From Annona cherimola (Eukaryota; Streptophyta; Magnoliopsida; Magnoliales; Annonaceae): a DNA stretch of 64,000 nt. The position numbers were made by a program, and so were the translations under genes. The stretch covers positions 63,616,008 to 63,680,007 of the forward strand of contig CM059973.1 in NCBI GenBank assembly GCA_030490835.1. Direction: 5' to 3'. Below are positions 22,420 through 33,080 of the stretch, piece after piece (the stretch's first letter is position 1; every line of letters starts with the position of its first letter). The notes beneath the pieces were generated by a model. It searched no databases, had not been told where the DNA came from, and was given only the letters and a program-made list of their open reading frames with translations.

Positions 22420-25400
22420 ATGGCCCTTTTAGCCTGGAATTGTTGTGGGCTTGGGAACCCACGAGCAATTCGGAGCGTTCTTGACCTGGTCAAGAAACAA
22501 GATCCTTGTTTGATCTTCCTCAGTGAAACTAAATGCAATTCCAAAGAGATGGAGGGAATTAGAAGAAGACTTAAATTCGACTGTTGTTTTGCTGTGGAAC
22601 CACATGACAGAAGGGGGGGATTGGCTCTCCTCCGGAACAACGACAAGCATGCACACATCAGGAGCTTCTCTATCCATCACATTGATGCGAACTTTTGTGG
22701 ATGGAGGTTCACGAGGTTTTATGGTTATCCTGAAACTCATCAAAGACACCTTAGTTAGCATATCCTTAAGCAGCTGAGTGGTGGATGTCATGATCCTTGG
22801 TTAGTTATGGGGGATTTTAATGAAGTAGTGGGCCCAAGTGAATATATTAGCTGGAGAACCCGCCCTCAGAACCAAATGGATTTGTTTTGTGAAACTATTG
22901 ATAACTGCAACCTAATGGACATGGGCTATGATGGCACCACCATGACTTGGAGAAACAATAGGAGGGGTCGGCTAAGGGTGGAAGCGAGATTGGATAGGGG
23001 ACTGTGTTCACCATCATGGATGAGTAGGTTCCCTCATGCAAGGATTACTCATTTAATGGCTCCTACTTCGGACCATTGCCCCATTCTGTTGGTCCTTGAC
23101 TCAAGTTGTGGCAAAAGAAAATCGCCAAAGGAGTTCAGATATGAACTATTTTGGGCACAAGATAAAGAAGCCACAAGAATTGTAAACCAGGTTTGGGAGT
23201 CTGAGCCCCCAACGGCACTGCAAGTTGATGAATTGATCCCATGGAAAATTAAGCGGGCTGCTACTGAACTCTCCAAGTGGAATCGAAGAAATCGGGGAAA
23301 CCTTCGGAAAGTGATTGAAAAGAAACAAAGGGAGCTTTGTTCTTTATCATCCTTACGGCCGAGTGATGCTAGGGATGACTCATTGCAGAACCTTAAATTC
23401 CAAATCAATCTACTATTGGAAGATGAAGAGCAACTATGGAGGATGCGGGCAAAGTCACATTGGCTCCATGAGGGGGACAAAAACACCAATTTTTTCCATC
23501 GTATTGCTTCCAACAGGCGACGAGCAAACGTCATTGAGGCTTTGAGGAACCAGAATGGTAGTTAGGTTAGAGACTAGGACCAGCTTATGGAGTTGGTTGT
23601 TAAGCACTTCTCAGATGTCTTTTCTTCGTCTACACCAACAGTGGTGCTGTGGGTTGAGAATGTTGTTTCGAGAAGAATTGCAGATGAACAGCGGCAATCC
23701 CTGATCAAACCATTGTAGACCGAGGAAGTAGTTAGAGCGATTAAAGGAATGAGCCCTACTAAAGCTCCTGGACCGGACGGGATGTCAGCTGAATTTTACC
23801 AAAAGCACTAGAATACTATGGGAAGATACATAATTAAGTGGTGTAAGTTGTTTTTGGAGGAGAGAAACCCTGATCAGATGCGCAGGCTCATTATGAACAC
23901 AAACTCCACCACACTAATTTTGATTCCAAAAAGGAATGGAGCTCAGGAACTCTATCATTTTAGACCCATTAGCCTATGCAATGTGGTATATAAAATTTTG
24001 GCTAAGGTCTTAGCTAATAGACTCAAGCTGGCTCTCCACGAAGTCATCGGCGAGGAACAAACCTTTGTTCCTAGGCGGCTTATTACAGACAACATGTTGA
24101 TAGCTTATGAAGCAATCCATTCCCTACGTAGACGCAAGCGGGGGCGTAAGCGAGAGATGACGATCAAGCTGGATATGTCGAAGGCATACGACAGAGTTAA
24201 ATGGAATTTCCTCAAACTGATGATGGGGGCTATAAATTTCTGCCCGGTGTGGGTTAATTGGATCATGAGCTGTATTTCCACTGTTACATACCGAGTAAAC
24301 GTCAACGGTTTCTATTCCCCTTACTTCACACCTCAAAGGGGATTAAGGCAGGGCAATCCGCTTTCTCCTCAACTCTTTCTTCTGTGTGTAGAGGGGCTTT
24401 CTGCTCTGATATCTCATGCAGCTGCTGCTGGTGCACTTCATGGCATCAGAATTCAACCGCAAGGACCAATGATTTCCCATCTTCTGTTTGCAGATGATGC
24501 TATCATATTTATAAGGGTGAGTGGAAAGGATATTTCGCATTTGCTGGACATATTAGGTCAATATGCGGTTTCCTCGGCCAAATGGTAAATGTGGACAAAA
24601 TAGCAGTTTTCTTCAGCACCAACATCCAGTGCCACACCAGAAGGGAGTTGATCCAACTCTTGGGATCTGCTAGACAGGATTTTCATCAATATTTGGGTCT
24701 CCCAGCCTGGCTTGGTAGATCCAAATCTGGATTTTTCAAAGGTCTCAAGGAACGTATTTGGAAGCGCATTCAGGGATGGAAGGGTAAGTTGCTTTCATGG
24801 GGAGGTAAAGAGGTGTTAATTAAGGCGGTTGCTCAGGCTATCCCGTCATATGCGATGAGTATATTCTTATTACCCAAATCATTCTGTAATGATATTAATG
24901 GGATGCTGAGCAAATTCTGGTAGGGTGAAAAGGATGGTAAAAGGAAGTTGAGCTGGGTGGCCTGGAAGGAGATGTGTAAGCCCAAGCGAGATGGTGGTCT
25001 GGGTTTCAAGGATTTCCATAAATTCAACTTTGCCCTGCTAGCTAAACAGGTTTGGCGGTTAGTATCAAGCGACACATCCTTATGTCACAAGGTCCTTAAA
25101 ACCAGATACTTCTCAAACACTGATATTTGGACCTGCAAGGAGAAGCCATTGGATTCCTTCACATGGAAGAGTATCTTAAAGGCAAGAGATCTGATCCAGA
25201 GGGGCTGCAAATGGAGGATTGGAAACGGGCAACGGGTGAGGGTCTTCTCTGATATTTGGCTTGAGACAAAGGTGAATAAGGCAGGACTCCTTCCGGCCTC
25301 AATCTCGGAGGGCGTGACGGCTAACCACTTCATTGATGGTGAAACTAATACTTGGAATATGGACCGCGTTGTGGCTGCTATGGGGGAGGTGAGGTGGCAA

Positions 25401-26435
25401 GAGGTTAACATGATTCCCCTTCCTAATGGACCAGTGGAGGACTATGTGTTCTGAAATCATGAACCTAACGGTTACTGCACTGTTAAATCGGCATACAGGC
25501 TATTGTGCTCAGGTAACGATACCCCGGCCTCCCCGGAACCTTCAAAGCAATATGACGGCTAAAACTCCCATCAAAAGTAATCATTTTTAGATGGAGACTT
25601 CTTAAAAATGCCCTTTCTACATTGCAAAATCTAACTCATAGGGGCATTGAGGTGGACCCTTGCTGTGTGTTATGTAAGAATGAAATCAAAGATGCAAATC
25701 ACCTTTTTCTGAGGTATGCAATGACACGGGATTTGCAGAGATGCTGCAAGGATGGCCTATCAAGATGCAACGATACTGGAGACGTTGGAATCTCTAGTGA
25801 GGGAGAATAGGTCCGACGACCTTGCCTTCTTCATTCTTTGCTGTTGGAGGGTTTGGTTTCTGCGGAACAAATTCAAAGAGGAGGGATCCCAACCAATATT
25901 TATGGATACTTTGGCCTGGTGTGCGGAGTTTCTTCACCAACACAGGAATGCTAAATTGCTCGTTCAGTCGGGGGTGCTGGGAAGATCCTTGGTGCCCCGA
26001 TGGTTCAAAACGCCACCGGGTTATGTGAAGATTAACGTTGCTGCTCGAAGTCATAGGGATCTGGGAGTGTTTGGGTGCACAGCAGTGATCGGAGGCTCTG
26101 GGGGCTCCTTTATTGCAGCGAGTGGATGGAAACGAAGTGGAGTTGTGAAACCGCTACTGATGGAAGCTACTGCTTTCTTATTGGGGCTTAGATGGGCCCT
26201 CCAAATTAATGTTAGACATGCTCTGTTCGAGACCGACTCTCTCACTCTCTGCAACTTTCTGGTTAATTCGGAACCCATTTCCTCTCCAGTGGGCTTTATT
26301 ATTGATGAAATCAGATCGGTTATCAATGTGAATGGTTTCTATTTGGTCCATCATGTATTACGGTAAGGAAATGTTGTTGCTCATTCCTTAGCCGACTTGG
26401 TCTCAGTTTCTATTTTGAATCACCAGTATTGGTAG
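22420..26435 (+). pseudogene. LINE ORF2: endonuclease-reverse transcriptase-RNase H polyprotein
   Basis: It begins at ATG 22420 (MALLAWNCCGLG), just after ORF1. Endonuclease motifs: WNCCGLG, LSETK, GDFNE (about 22810) and SDHCPI (about 23070). Reverse transcriptase motifs: KAPGPDG, DMSKAYDRVKW, GLRQGNPLSP and FADD (24487-24498). A zf-RVT-like Cys/His segment lies at about 25650-25720, and an RNase H region at about 26010-26390 keeps E, 'FETDS' and 'AHSLAD'; the first catalytic Asp (usual INVDA) reads INVAA. In-frame stops fall at 22756, 23563, 23575, 23716, 23809, 24921, 25452 and 26364. There is a frameshift near 24580-24590, and the frame is disturbed again at about 25545-25750. Five of the stops fall where the family normally has Trp. 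Confidence 0.93.
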
Positions 26436-26510
26436 GGTAACCCCCCAAGCCATAATTGGGAAAATCTGTACAGACAATTTTTTGGCAATGAATTGCTTGG
26501 ATTACTCCAT

Positions 26511-26543
26511 CCCTAACTCCTTTCATATCGAAAGGGGTCAGGG
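26511..26543 (+). other. Conserved hairpin in the LINE 3' UTR
   Basis: CCCTAACTCCTTT pairs with AAAGGGGTCAGGG across a 7-nt loop, about 20 bp before the poly-A tail. The truncated relative at 46570-46676 has a hairpin in the same position (CTACTCCCT with AGGGAGTAG) although the bases differ. Confidence 0.75.
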
Positions 26544-26575
26544 ATAGAGTGTATCCCTTTATCAAAAAAAAAAAA

Positions 26576-26590
26576 AGTATCATGGATTAG
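26576..26590. repeat. LINE target-site duplication, right copy
   Basis: AGTATCATGGATTAG, the partner of 20524-20538. Confidence 0.9.
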
Positions 26591-26879
26591 GATAAACTGC
26601 AAAATGATATAGCAATATGATAATTTATAAATTTTAAAATAGATATTTTATTTGCGCTTAAGACAAAATGAAATGAGAGTTTTTTGAAAATTATAGTTTT
26701 CAATACAATGATTGAAAATTACATGCATAAATAATTTTTGAAAATTTAATGGCTGCTAAAAATTTAAGTCTATTGAAAAGTCTAAGTAGAAACTTTATTT
26801 TTTAAAATTTTATTGATAAAATTTTCCATATAAATGATATTTTTGATGATATAATAATATTTTTTGTCCATAGGAAAAC

Positions 26880-27640
26880 TACTTCGTGGTACGGGATGCG
26901 GAATAAAATTTGTTAAACTAATTTATTCAGTATTTAATAATTTCGACACTACCCCTATTAAAATAAAATTACTTATGAGATAAATAATTAAAATTACCTA
27001 TTAAATAACGTTCTCATGTGGATATGGGGTACTGAATAAATTTGTATAGCTAATTTATTCAATGCTTAATAATTTCGATATCACTCTTGTTAAAAATAAA
27101 ATCAATTTTATAATAAATAATTAAAATTACTCATAAAATAATGTTCTCACGTAAACATTGTTTTCTTTCCGATTATAATTATTTTTGAGTCAACCATCTA
27201 GACTACCAAATAAAATTTGTGCAACTAATCTATTTGGTACTTAAAAATTTTGATACTACCCTCATTAAAAAAACAAAATTACTGGTGGGATAAGTAATTT
27301 AAATTACTCGTCAAGTAAATTTTCTCACATGAACATTATACTATTTTTCTCGATTATACTTATTTTTCTCAATGTACAAGGTGCTAAAAAATAATTTGTG
27401 CGATTAATTTATTTGACACTTAACAATTTTGATATCACCCTTGTTGAAATAAAATTACTTATGTGATGAATAATTAAAATTATCCATTAAATAATTCTCT
27501 CATGTGGACGATACACAAATTTTTTCTTGATTATAATTATTTTTTGGGTCCATGATATGGGGTGCCAAATAAAATTTGTACAAAATGGACCTAAGGCTAA
27601 TTTATGAAGTGCTTAAAAATTTTGAGACCAACCAAAAAAA
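26880..27640. repeat. Tandem repeat, unit about 175 bp, 4-5 copies
   Basis: Units start near 26903, 27036, 27208, 27390 and 27568. Each has 'aataaaatttgt.caactaattta', then 'ttgatac.acc', then 'ataattaaaattac', then 'ttctcatgtggac'. The first unit is shorter (about 133 bp). The copies are strongly diverged, so the array is old. It begins about 300 bp after the LINE. Confidence 0.8.
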
Positions 27641-28769
27641 ACAGTAAGAATAATTAATTGGATGGCAATTGATGGTTGCCGTATGCATTTCATTACACTA
27701 ATTTATTACATGTGTTTTATAAAATCCACTTTTAACTTTATTATAATTTTTTGTCAAAATTAAAATAAATTGTCGTTATTGAATTATTTCGTGATAAATA
27801 ATATTAAATGATTTGTAAAATAAGTTTTATTATTATCAAAAATAAATCATAGGACTTTAATTTACAAAATTATAGTATATGGAGCTTGTTTTGTAACCAT
27901 CCAATAAGTGAAAATATAAACTAAAGTAATTGTGCTCATTAAATATATTAACTAGTAATACGTTCGATAAAAGAATTTAATTAAATTTTAATAAGCTTCT
28001 AAAATTTATTATTTAATATTTTTTATAATTTTTATATTAAGATAATACATTCAATATAAACTATATAAATAGTCTATAAAATCTTTTAAACCAGTTCACC
28101 AAAATTTGAATAGTTTATAAAAATAATAAAACATGCAGAAATCAATTTATGATTTTCTAGCATCATTATAAAATCTATAGTGCTCTTATAATTTGTGAAA
28201 ATAAAATATCACATATCTTATTTAAAGTGTCAAAACTATATAACCTACATATGTTATAAAATGACTACATAACAAAATAATATATCTATATAATTCCTAA
28301 AACACCCAACAATTGTCAATTAAATATGCATATTTTCAATGATATTCGAATAACTTGGAATATTCATTTAATAGAAAAAAGGAAGATAGTTAACCTATAT
28401 AATACACTAGCCCTATAAATTCATACAAACTATGAAATCTATAAAATTTGTAAAATCAATCAAACAAGTTAAATTACTTCATTTGTTTATATATATATAT
28501 TTGATAAATCTAATTCGTTGTTCCAAAATTTGGACACACATTGCATATTATTGTTTATGATGATTATGTTACAGATATGTCTCGGATGATCCATAATCAA
28601 TACCATTTTATTAAAAACATTTAGTATCTCCTAAAAAGATATGCACCACAATCTATCATAATCCATTCCATCTATCCATGCTCACATTTTATCCTCAAAC
28701 GCATGCGAAAAGACAAACCGTCACATTTGCATTTCTTTTCACCCCAAAATACAATCGTTCTTACGGGAC
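27641..28769. other. AT-rich intergenic DNA, no gene
   Basis: Low-complexity AT-rich sequence with no supported reading frame. It becomes less AT-rich near 28670, approaching the duplicated block. Confidence 0.45.
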
Positions 28770-29174
28770 CGTCTCTGATAAAAGTCTCATGCTACGCAAT
28801 AAATCGACCAGGCCCGACCATACAGGCAAGCTCACAGAGATGGCAGCAATATTAATTGTGGTATTTTAACTCCTGAGCACGTCGTTTCTGTATCTATGAT
28901 TGAGAACCATACAGAAATGCAGATTTCGAAGTCCGAATACAAAGAATATAGCTAAACACCCATGTTTCTTGATCGATCCATGCTCTGCACTGGTGGGGGC
29001 GAGGACAAGAACTCTGGGGTTTTCTTGTCCACGTTTCCTTGCCATCCTACAAATACCCAATTTACAAAAAAAAAAAAAAATCAAAACAAAACCAAAAAAC
29101 AAAACAAAAACAAAAAAGATCATGATCAAGAAACGAATCATCATTATCATCAAATTAACACTTGCAGTCGTCAA

Positions 29175-29419
29175 TTAATTAGGAGGGACGGGTATACCAA
29201 GTGTCATGTCGAATCCAAGGTTCTTGAGCTCTCGATGCATCTGGCACAGAGCGCAGCACTCTCAGCAGCGGTGAACACGGATATCGTTGCATGGGGTTTC
29301 CAGCAGTTACTGCCTCCTCGTCTTCTTCCGATAGAAGCAGGAATAGCAGCGGCAGCAGCAGTAGCAACAGCCCGTCGCAGCCATGACCAGCGCATAAAAC
29401 GCCCCGCTCTCCCCACATG
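29175..29419 (-). pseudogene. PLAC8-family pseudogene (exon 3 only)
   Basis: It aligns with exon 3 of the gene at 2873-3108, including the acceptor TTGGCAG|CATGTGG and the terminal TAA at 29175-29177. In the homologous frame there are two premature stops: TAA at 29309-29307 (just after the 'RRQ' codons) and TGA at 29264-29262. The Cys codons of the membrane segment are expanded (C-C-Y-C-C-C-R-C). No exon 1 or 2 homology follows at the upstream side; the homology stops near 29466 and MITE DNA begins. The copy is therefore truncated and dead. Confidence 0.9.
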
Positions 29420-29499
29420 CTGCCAATTCAAACCAAACCCATCAGATCTTAACACCCACTGCTGGTCTGGCATAAATTATGAAAATATCACTGATTTTG

Positions 29500-29810
29500 A
29501 AAAATCAGAAATAAATATTTAGAAGTCTCTAAAAATAATAAAAATTAATACATATGTTAAATACATCTAGATTAATAATTATATAAAAAAATTTCAAAAA
29601 TGGGTGAAATGCCCGTGGATGTATGTAGTCAGTCGTTATTTTTAAACATCTATGTGTATTTATGTATTTAAAATATCCTTGTTCTTAAAAATTTCAAAAA
29701 AATATGTGCATATAACAAAAAATAGTAAAACTTAATTTATATGTTAAATACACTTATATAAACAAGTTTATGAAGGAAAAAATAAAAAAATATATTGTCA
29801 ATGAATTTTT
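29500..29810. mobile_element. Two family B MITE copies or halves
   Basis: Family B core motifs occur at about 29540-29600 (gttaaatacatctagattaa) and 29700-29790 (gttaaatacacttatataaa). They sit at the breakpoint where arm B loses homology to arm A. Confidence 0.55.
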
Positions 29811-30911
29811 GGACTCTCTTTCAACTATAAACCATTTATCATGTCTATCCATATGAATTTATGATTTTATAAATTATATTATTGGAACTTGTATACATTG
29901 TTTATTCTATAAATTTTTAAAAAACTAGTAGTTATAAATTATTGGCGCAGAATGTTCAGTAGTTAAAAATATATATAAATAAAATGAATGCAATAGATTG
30001 AAATGAAGTAATTCGAAATGACCTCGAAATGAAACAAATAGGTCATGGAAAGTAGATTAAAATAGTTTGGCCATGTTTGCCTAAAAAACACTAGTTAAGA
30101 TATTAAGTTTATCCGGATAGAAAGTTATAAAGAAATGAGAGAAAGATTAAAATAAATATATGATGGAAGTAATTTCATAAGATATAGAAACATTAAAGAT
30201 TATTGAAAATTTAATTATTGATAGTTAAGAATAGTAGTAGAATCCATGTAATTGATCCTACTTAGGTGGAAAATATGATAATGATGATATTTACTCCCAA
30301 AGATGGTAATTTTTGAAAATATAAGTTTACAATCAAGATAATTTTCATAATTTGATAAATTAAATATTGTTAAACAAAGTGAATGGTTGTATACTTGGAA
30401 AAATAAATTTAAAATAAGCAATAAGAGGCAGTTGTTTCGAATCATCGTCCTTTTTTAATTAAAATATTAAAATCATTTTGATTAGAATCTATGTATAGTT
30501 TTAAGATGTTTTCAAATGTGCATAAAACGTAAGATTTTTAATTTTTTTTTCAATTCTATAAAATTATTATCCTAAATTGTATAGAAGTCCAATGACAAGT
30601 TTGTGGATATCTTCTATAATTAAAAAATATCTTGACTCATTGCTTTTTTAATCGTAAGTTTAAACAATAGTTTTAAATTTTAGTTAAATAGATAATGAAA
30701 GGTTGGATCATCATCCTTAGCCGCAAGAGAATGCATTTTTGGCAATTTTTATTAGCAAACAAAAAATTTTATTAAAGGAATTTTTTTTTGCTTATGATAA
30801 TGCTTTTGTTATTAAGAAAAAATTTTCTTGCTTATATTGATGCATTTAGAGGCAATCAGCAATTTCCTTGGATATGGTATTTTGGTAACTAAATCAAAAT
30901 TTAGTTACCTT

Positions 30912-31150
30912 GGGCGTTTGTTTATACCTAAAATTTTTTTATTCTTCACAATTATTATATTTTTAATTATTTTTTCACATTTTCCTGTACAATTACTCTA
31001 ATTTTTAATCATTTTCTAACAACTACCCATATAACTAACTTATTTTTTTAACTTTATTCTTTTATCCTCCATTATTATCTTTATCATATCACATTATTTT
31101 CTTATATTTCAAGAACTGTTATAATAAAAAAAATTATTGAAAGTTTTATC
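30912..31150 (-). mobile_element. MITE, family C, inserted in arm B
   Basis: In reverse orientation it shows the family C signature (ttttcacattttcctgtacaattactc; caactacccatataactaa) and ends GGGCGTTTGTTTA and TTCCTAAACACAACCC. Arm A lacks it at the matching position (about 9275). Confidence 0.65.
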
Positions 31151-31213
31151 ACTTCCTAAACACAACCCTAATAATAAAGTTGTTGAACAACCAGATATGG
31201 ATGGATTCCGCTG

Positions 31214-31221
31214 CACCAAAC
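31214..31221. repeat. hAT target-site duplication, left copy
   Basis: CACCAAAC, repeated exactly at 32945-32952. Arm A has a single CACCTAAC at the matching place (about 9956). Confidence 0.9.
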
Positions 31222-31634
31222 CAGTGTTATCAGAACCGGACCGGACTGTCCGGTCCGATTGGGAACCGGTCAAGTTCCCGGTTCGGTTCGACCTGGTTCG
31301 GTTTGATTATATAAAACTGTCCGAACCGGTGAACCGGCGGTCGAACCGGGATATTCGGTAGAACCGGATTCGACCGGTCGGACGGTCTCATCGTCTCGCG
31401 ACCCCGCAGTAGCTAACCCTACAGCCCTCTCGCCGTCTCGCGGCCCCGCAACCACGTCCGAACTCCGATCGTCCCCTTCGCTAACATCGGCACTCCCGCA
31501 TGCAGCGCTCTCGTTGCACTGACTCCCGAGTCCAGCCCACACTCACTCGCCTTCGACGCCGTCGCCGCAGACGCCGGCAGAGGCGTAGACGCCCTCCTCC
31601 TTCAACGCTGTCGCCGCAGCCCGCAGACGCCAGA

Positions 31635-31820
31635 GTGGATCCGATGATCTGAGCAATCCAATAGAGGATAGAACGGAAAAATGGTGATGTTGCCCCCAAC
31701 GGTGAGGCCCAACGTCACGGCCGAATTGAGATGGCTGCCAGATATGTGGAGGCCAGCCGAGATCATCACAGCCACAACCAACGCATGGGCCACAGCCACA
31801 GCCACAACCACAACCAGCGT
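31635..31820 (-). pseudogene. Captured fragment of a tonoplast intrinsic protein (TIP aquaporin)
   Basis: The minus-strand translation reads as the first half of a TIP core: [13 protein letters not shown], then [15 protein letters not shown], then (after a frameshift) [18 protein letters not shown]. The usual HISGGHLNPAVT with its NPA pore motif reads NSA here. One extra base in an A-run at 31676-31681 shifts the frame between 'GGNITI' and 'FRSILYW'. Homology ends near 31635. This corresponds to part of an internal exon and cannot make a channel. A longer open frame (31602-32279) runs through it but is antisense to the glycosyltransferase fragment. Confidence 0.88.
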
Positions 31821-31829
31821 TCGTGATCC

Positions 31830-32288
31830 ACTGCGTTTGTGTGGGTCGCGCGGTCTTTGATCGAGTTCGACGCAGATGGGGAGATCGATAGGCGGTGGCT
31901 TCCGGAGGGATTCAAGGAATGGGTGCGGGAGAAGAAGCTGGGGCTTCTGATCAGGAAATGGGCGCCGGAGTCGCAGCTGGAGATTCTGAAGCACCGGGCG
32001 ACAAGGGCGTTCGTGAGCCACTGCGGGTGGATTCGGTGCTGGAGAGCTTGAACTGTGGAGTGTCGATGATTGGATGGCCGCTGGCGTCGGAGCAGTTCTA
32101 TTATTCAAAGCTGGTGGTGGAGGAATTGCGGGCGTGAGAGGAGGTGGGGAGAGGGGAGGAGGTGGTGGTGGGAGCGGAGGAAGTGGCGGCTGAGGAAAGA
32201 AATGGAAGCCACGGTGGGGAAGGAAGGATCGTCGATGCGGAATGAATTTGTTGAGACATTGAGAAGCAATAATAAGCATGGGAAATAA
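31830..32288 (+). pseudogene. Captured 3' fragment of a UDP-glycosyltransferase (UGT92-like)
   Basis: It starts at FVWVAR and covers the C-terminal PSPG sugar-donor box: [12 protein letters not shown] (normally WAPQ.), AFVSHCGW, then [19 protein letters not shown]. One base is missing at 32030-32031 (HCGWNSVLES is expected, HCGW-IRCW is read), shifting the frame inside the box. A further shift near 32135 precedes a tail (about 32180-32288) that resembles a UGT C-terminus. The N-terminal acceptor-binding half is absent. The resemblance to the UGT92 group ([19 protein letters not shown]) is from memory and less certain than the UGT call. Confidence 0.88.
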
Positions 32289-32944
32289 TAATTAATTTTC
32301 ACAATAATAGGGGATAGTTATAGAAAGTCTAATTCATTGCGATGAAGTCTATTGTCTTTCGTCGTCTCCTTTTTGATCTGTTTTGTTTTGGGAATAGATG
32401 TGTTTCTAATGGACATTGGTAATTGGGGATGCATGACTTATTATTCTTGGTAATAAATTGTCAAAATTTATTATCCAACATAGTTTAAAATGCTTACGCT
32501 ATTCGTCAAAATAATATATTTTTTTGGCTTATTTAAACACGATTATCTAATTATCATAAAAGTACCGAGATAAACGGGAAAAATTCAAGAATCAACATCC
32601 AATCAACAACGGTGAGAGCTTATTACAAATTTAAGTCTTTCAGGTTAGTTAATGTAGTTAATTTTTTTAACGTTCATATTTTTCCTTTTAAAATTTGTTA
32701 TTAGTTTTTTTTGCATATTTTGTACTTATATGGTGATTCTTAAAATCTAACATATATATTTAGGATTTATGAAAATATAATTTTATTAATAATTCAATCT
32801 ATTTAATTATTTATTTAAAATTTAAAAATAATTTAATATTTATAACATTATAAATATGTCATGCTGATGTCATTGGTTCGAACCGGTTCGAACCAGACCG
32901 GTATCTTTACCGGTTCAATCAGCGGTTCGGTTCTGACAATATTA

Positions 32945-32952
32945 CACCAAAC
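32945..32952. repeat. hAT target-site duplication, right copy
   Basis: CACCAAAC, the partner of 31214-31221. Confidence 0.9.
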
Positions 32953-33080
32953 ACATGGAAAAGAAAATCCTGTGGCTCAGGCTTTGGGATTAGGTCAAGT
33001 CAATCGGCGGGCCCCAAAAGTAAAGGAAGGAAGACCTTGACTCGCGTGCGCTATGAAGTCTTTGGACCTTTCGTCCGTTG

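Larger units (their letters stand above)
20539..26575 (+). mobile_element. Full-length L1-type LINE retrotransposon (inactive), 6.04 kb
   Basis: Complete architecture on the plus strand: 5' UTR (20539-20705), ORF1 with a DUF4283-type region and zinc knuckle, ORF2 with endonuclease, reverse transcriptase, zf-RVT and RNase H, a short 3' UTR with a hairpin, and a poly-A tail, all within 15-bp target duplications. It replicated by target-primed reverse transcription (family knowledge). Both ORFs carry stops, so this copy cannot move by itself. A 5'-truncated relative lies at 46570-46676. Confidence 0.95.
31222..32944. mobile_element. hAT-like nonautonomous element carrying two captured gene fragments (Pack-hAT), 1723 bp
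   Basis: An exact 8-bp target duplication flanks the element, as in the hAT superfamily. The ends are imperfect inverted repeats: CAGTGTTATCAGAACC on the left and, reverse-complemented from the right, TAATATTGTCAGAACC. Both subterminal regions are dense in AACCGG/CCGGTT motifs. The interior is GC-rich and contains a tonoplast aquaporin fragment on the minus strand and a UDP-glycosyltransferase fragment on the plus strand, with their 5' sides nearly touching. No transposase is present. The empty site in arm A confirms insertion. Confidence 0.85.
28770..33080. repeat. Segmental duplication, arm B
   Basis: It holds, in the same order as arm A: the PLAC8 3' region (28770-29466), the noncoding block (29820-30905), the short 'gttgaacaacc...ccgctgcacc' block (31170-31221) and the 'caagtcaat...ccccaaaag...ctttggacctttc' block (32990-33080). 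It is interrupted by two family B MITEs, one family C MITE and a hAT-like element. It lacks PLAC8 exons 1 and 2. Confidence 0.85.

Noticed and set aside
22128..22658. 176-codon minus-strand frame, and several other minus-strand frames within 20.7-26.4 kb
   Set aside because: They overlap LINE ORF1 and ORF2, whose plus-strand domains are unmistakable; the reverse frames have no domain.
31839..32137. A functional UDP-glycosyltransferase gene
   Set aside because: Only the C-terminal part is present, a one-base deletion breaks the sugar-donor box, and the sequence lies within a transposon.
31602..32279. 225-codon Pro-rich open frame on the minus strand
   Set aside because: It is antisense to the captured glycosyltransferase fragment for most of its length and only its last part is the aquaporin fragment; the Pro-rich part is a reading of GC-rich antisense DNA, not a protein gene.
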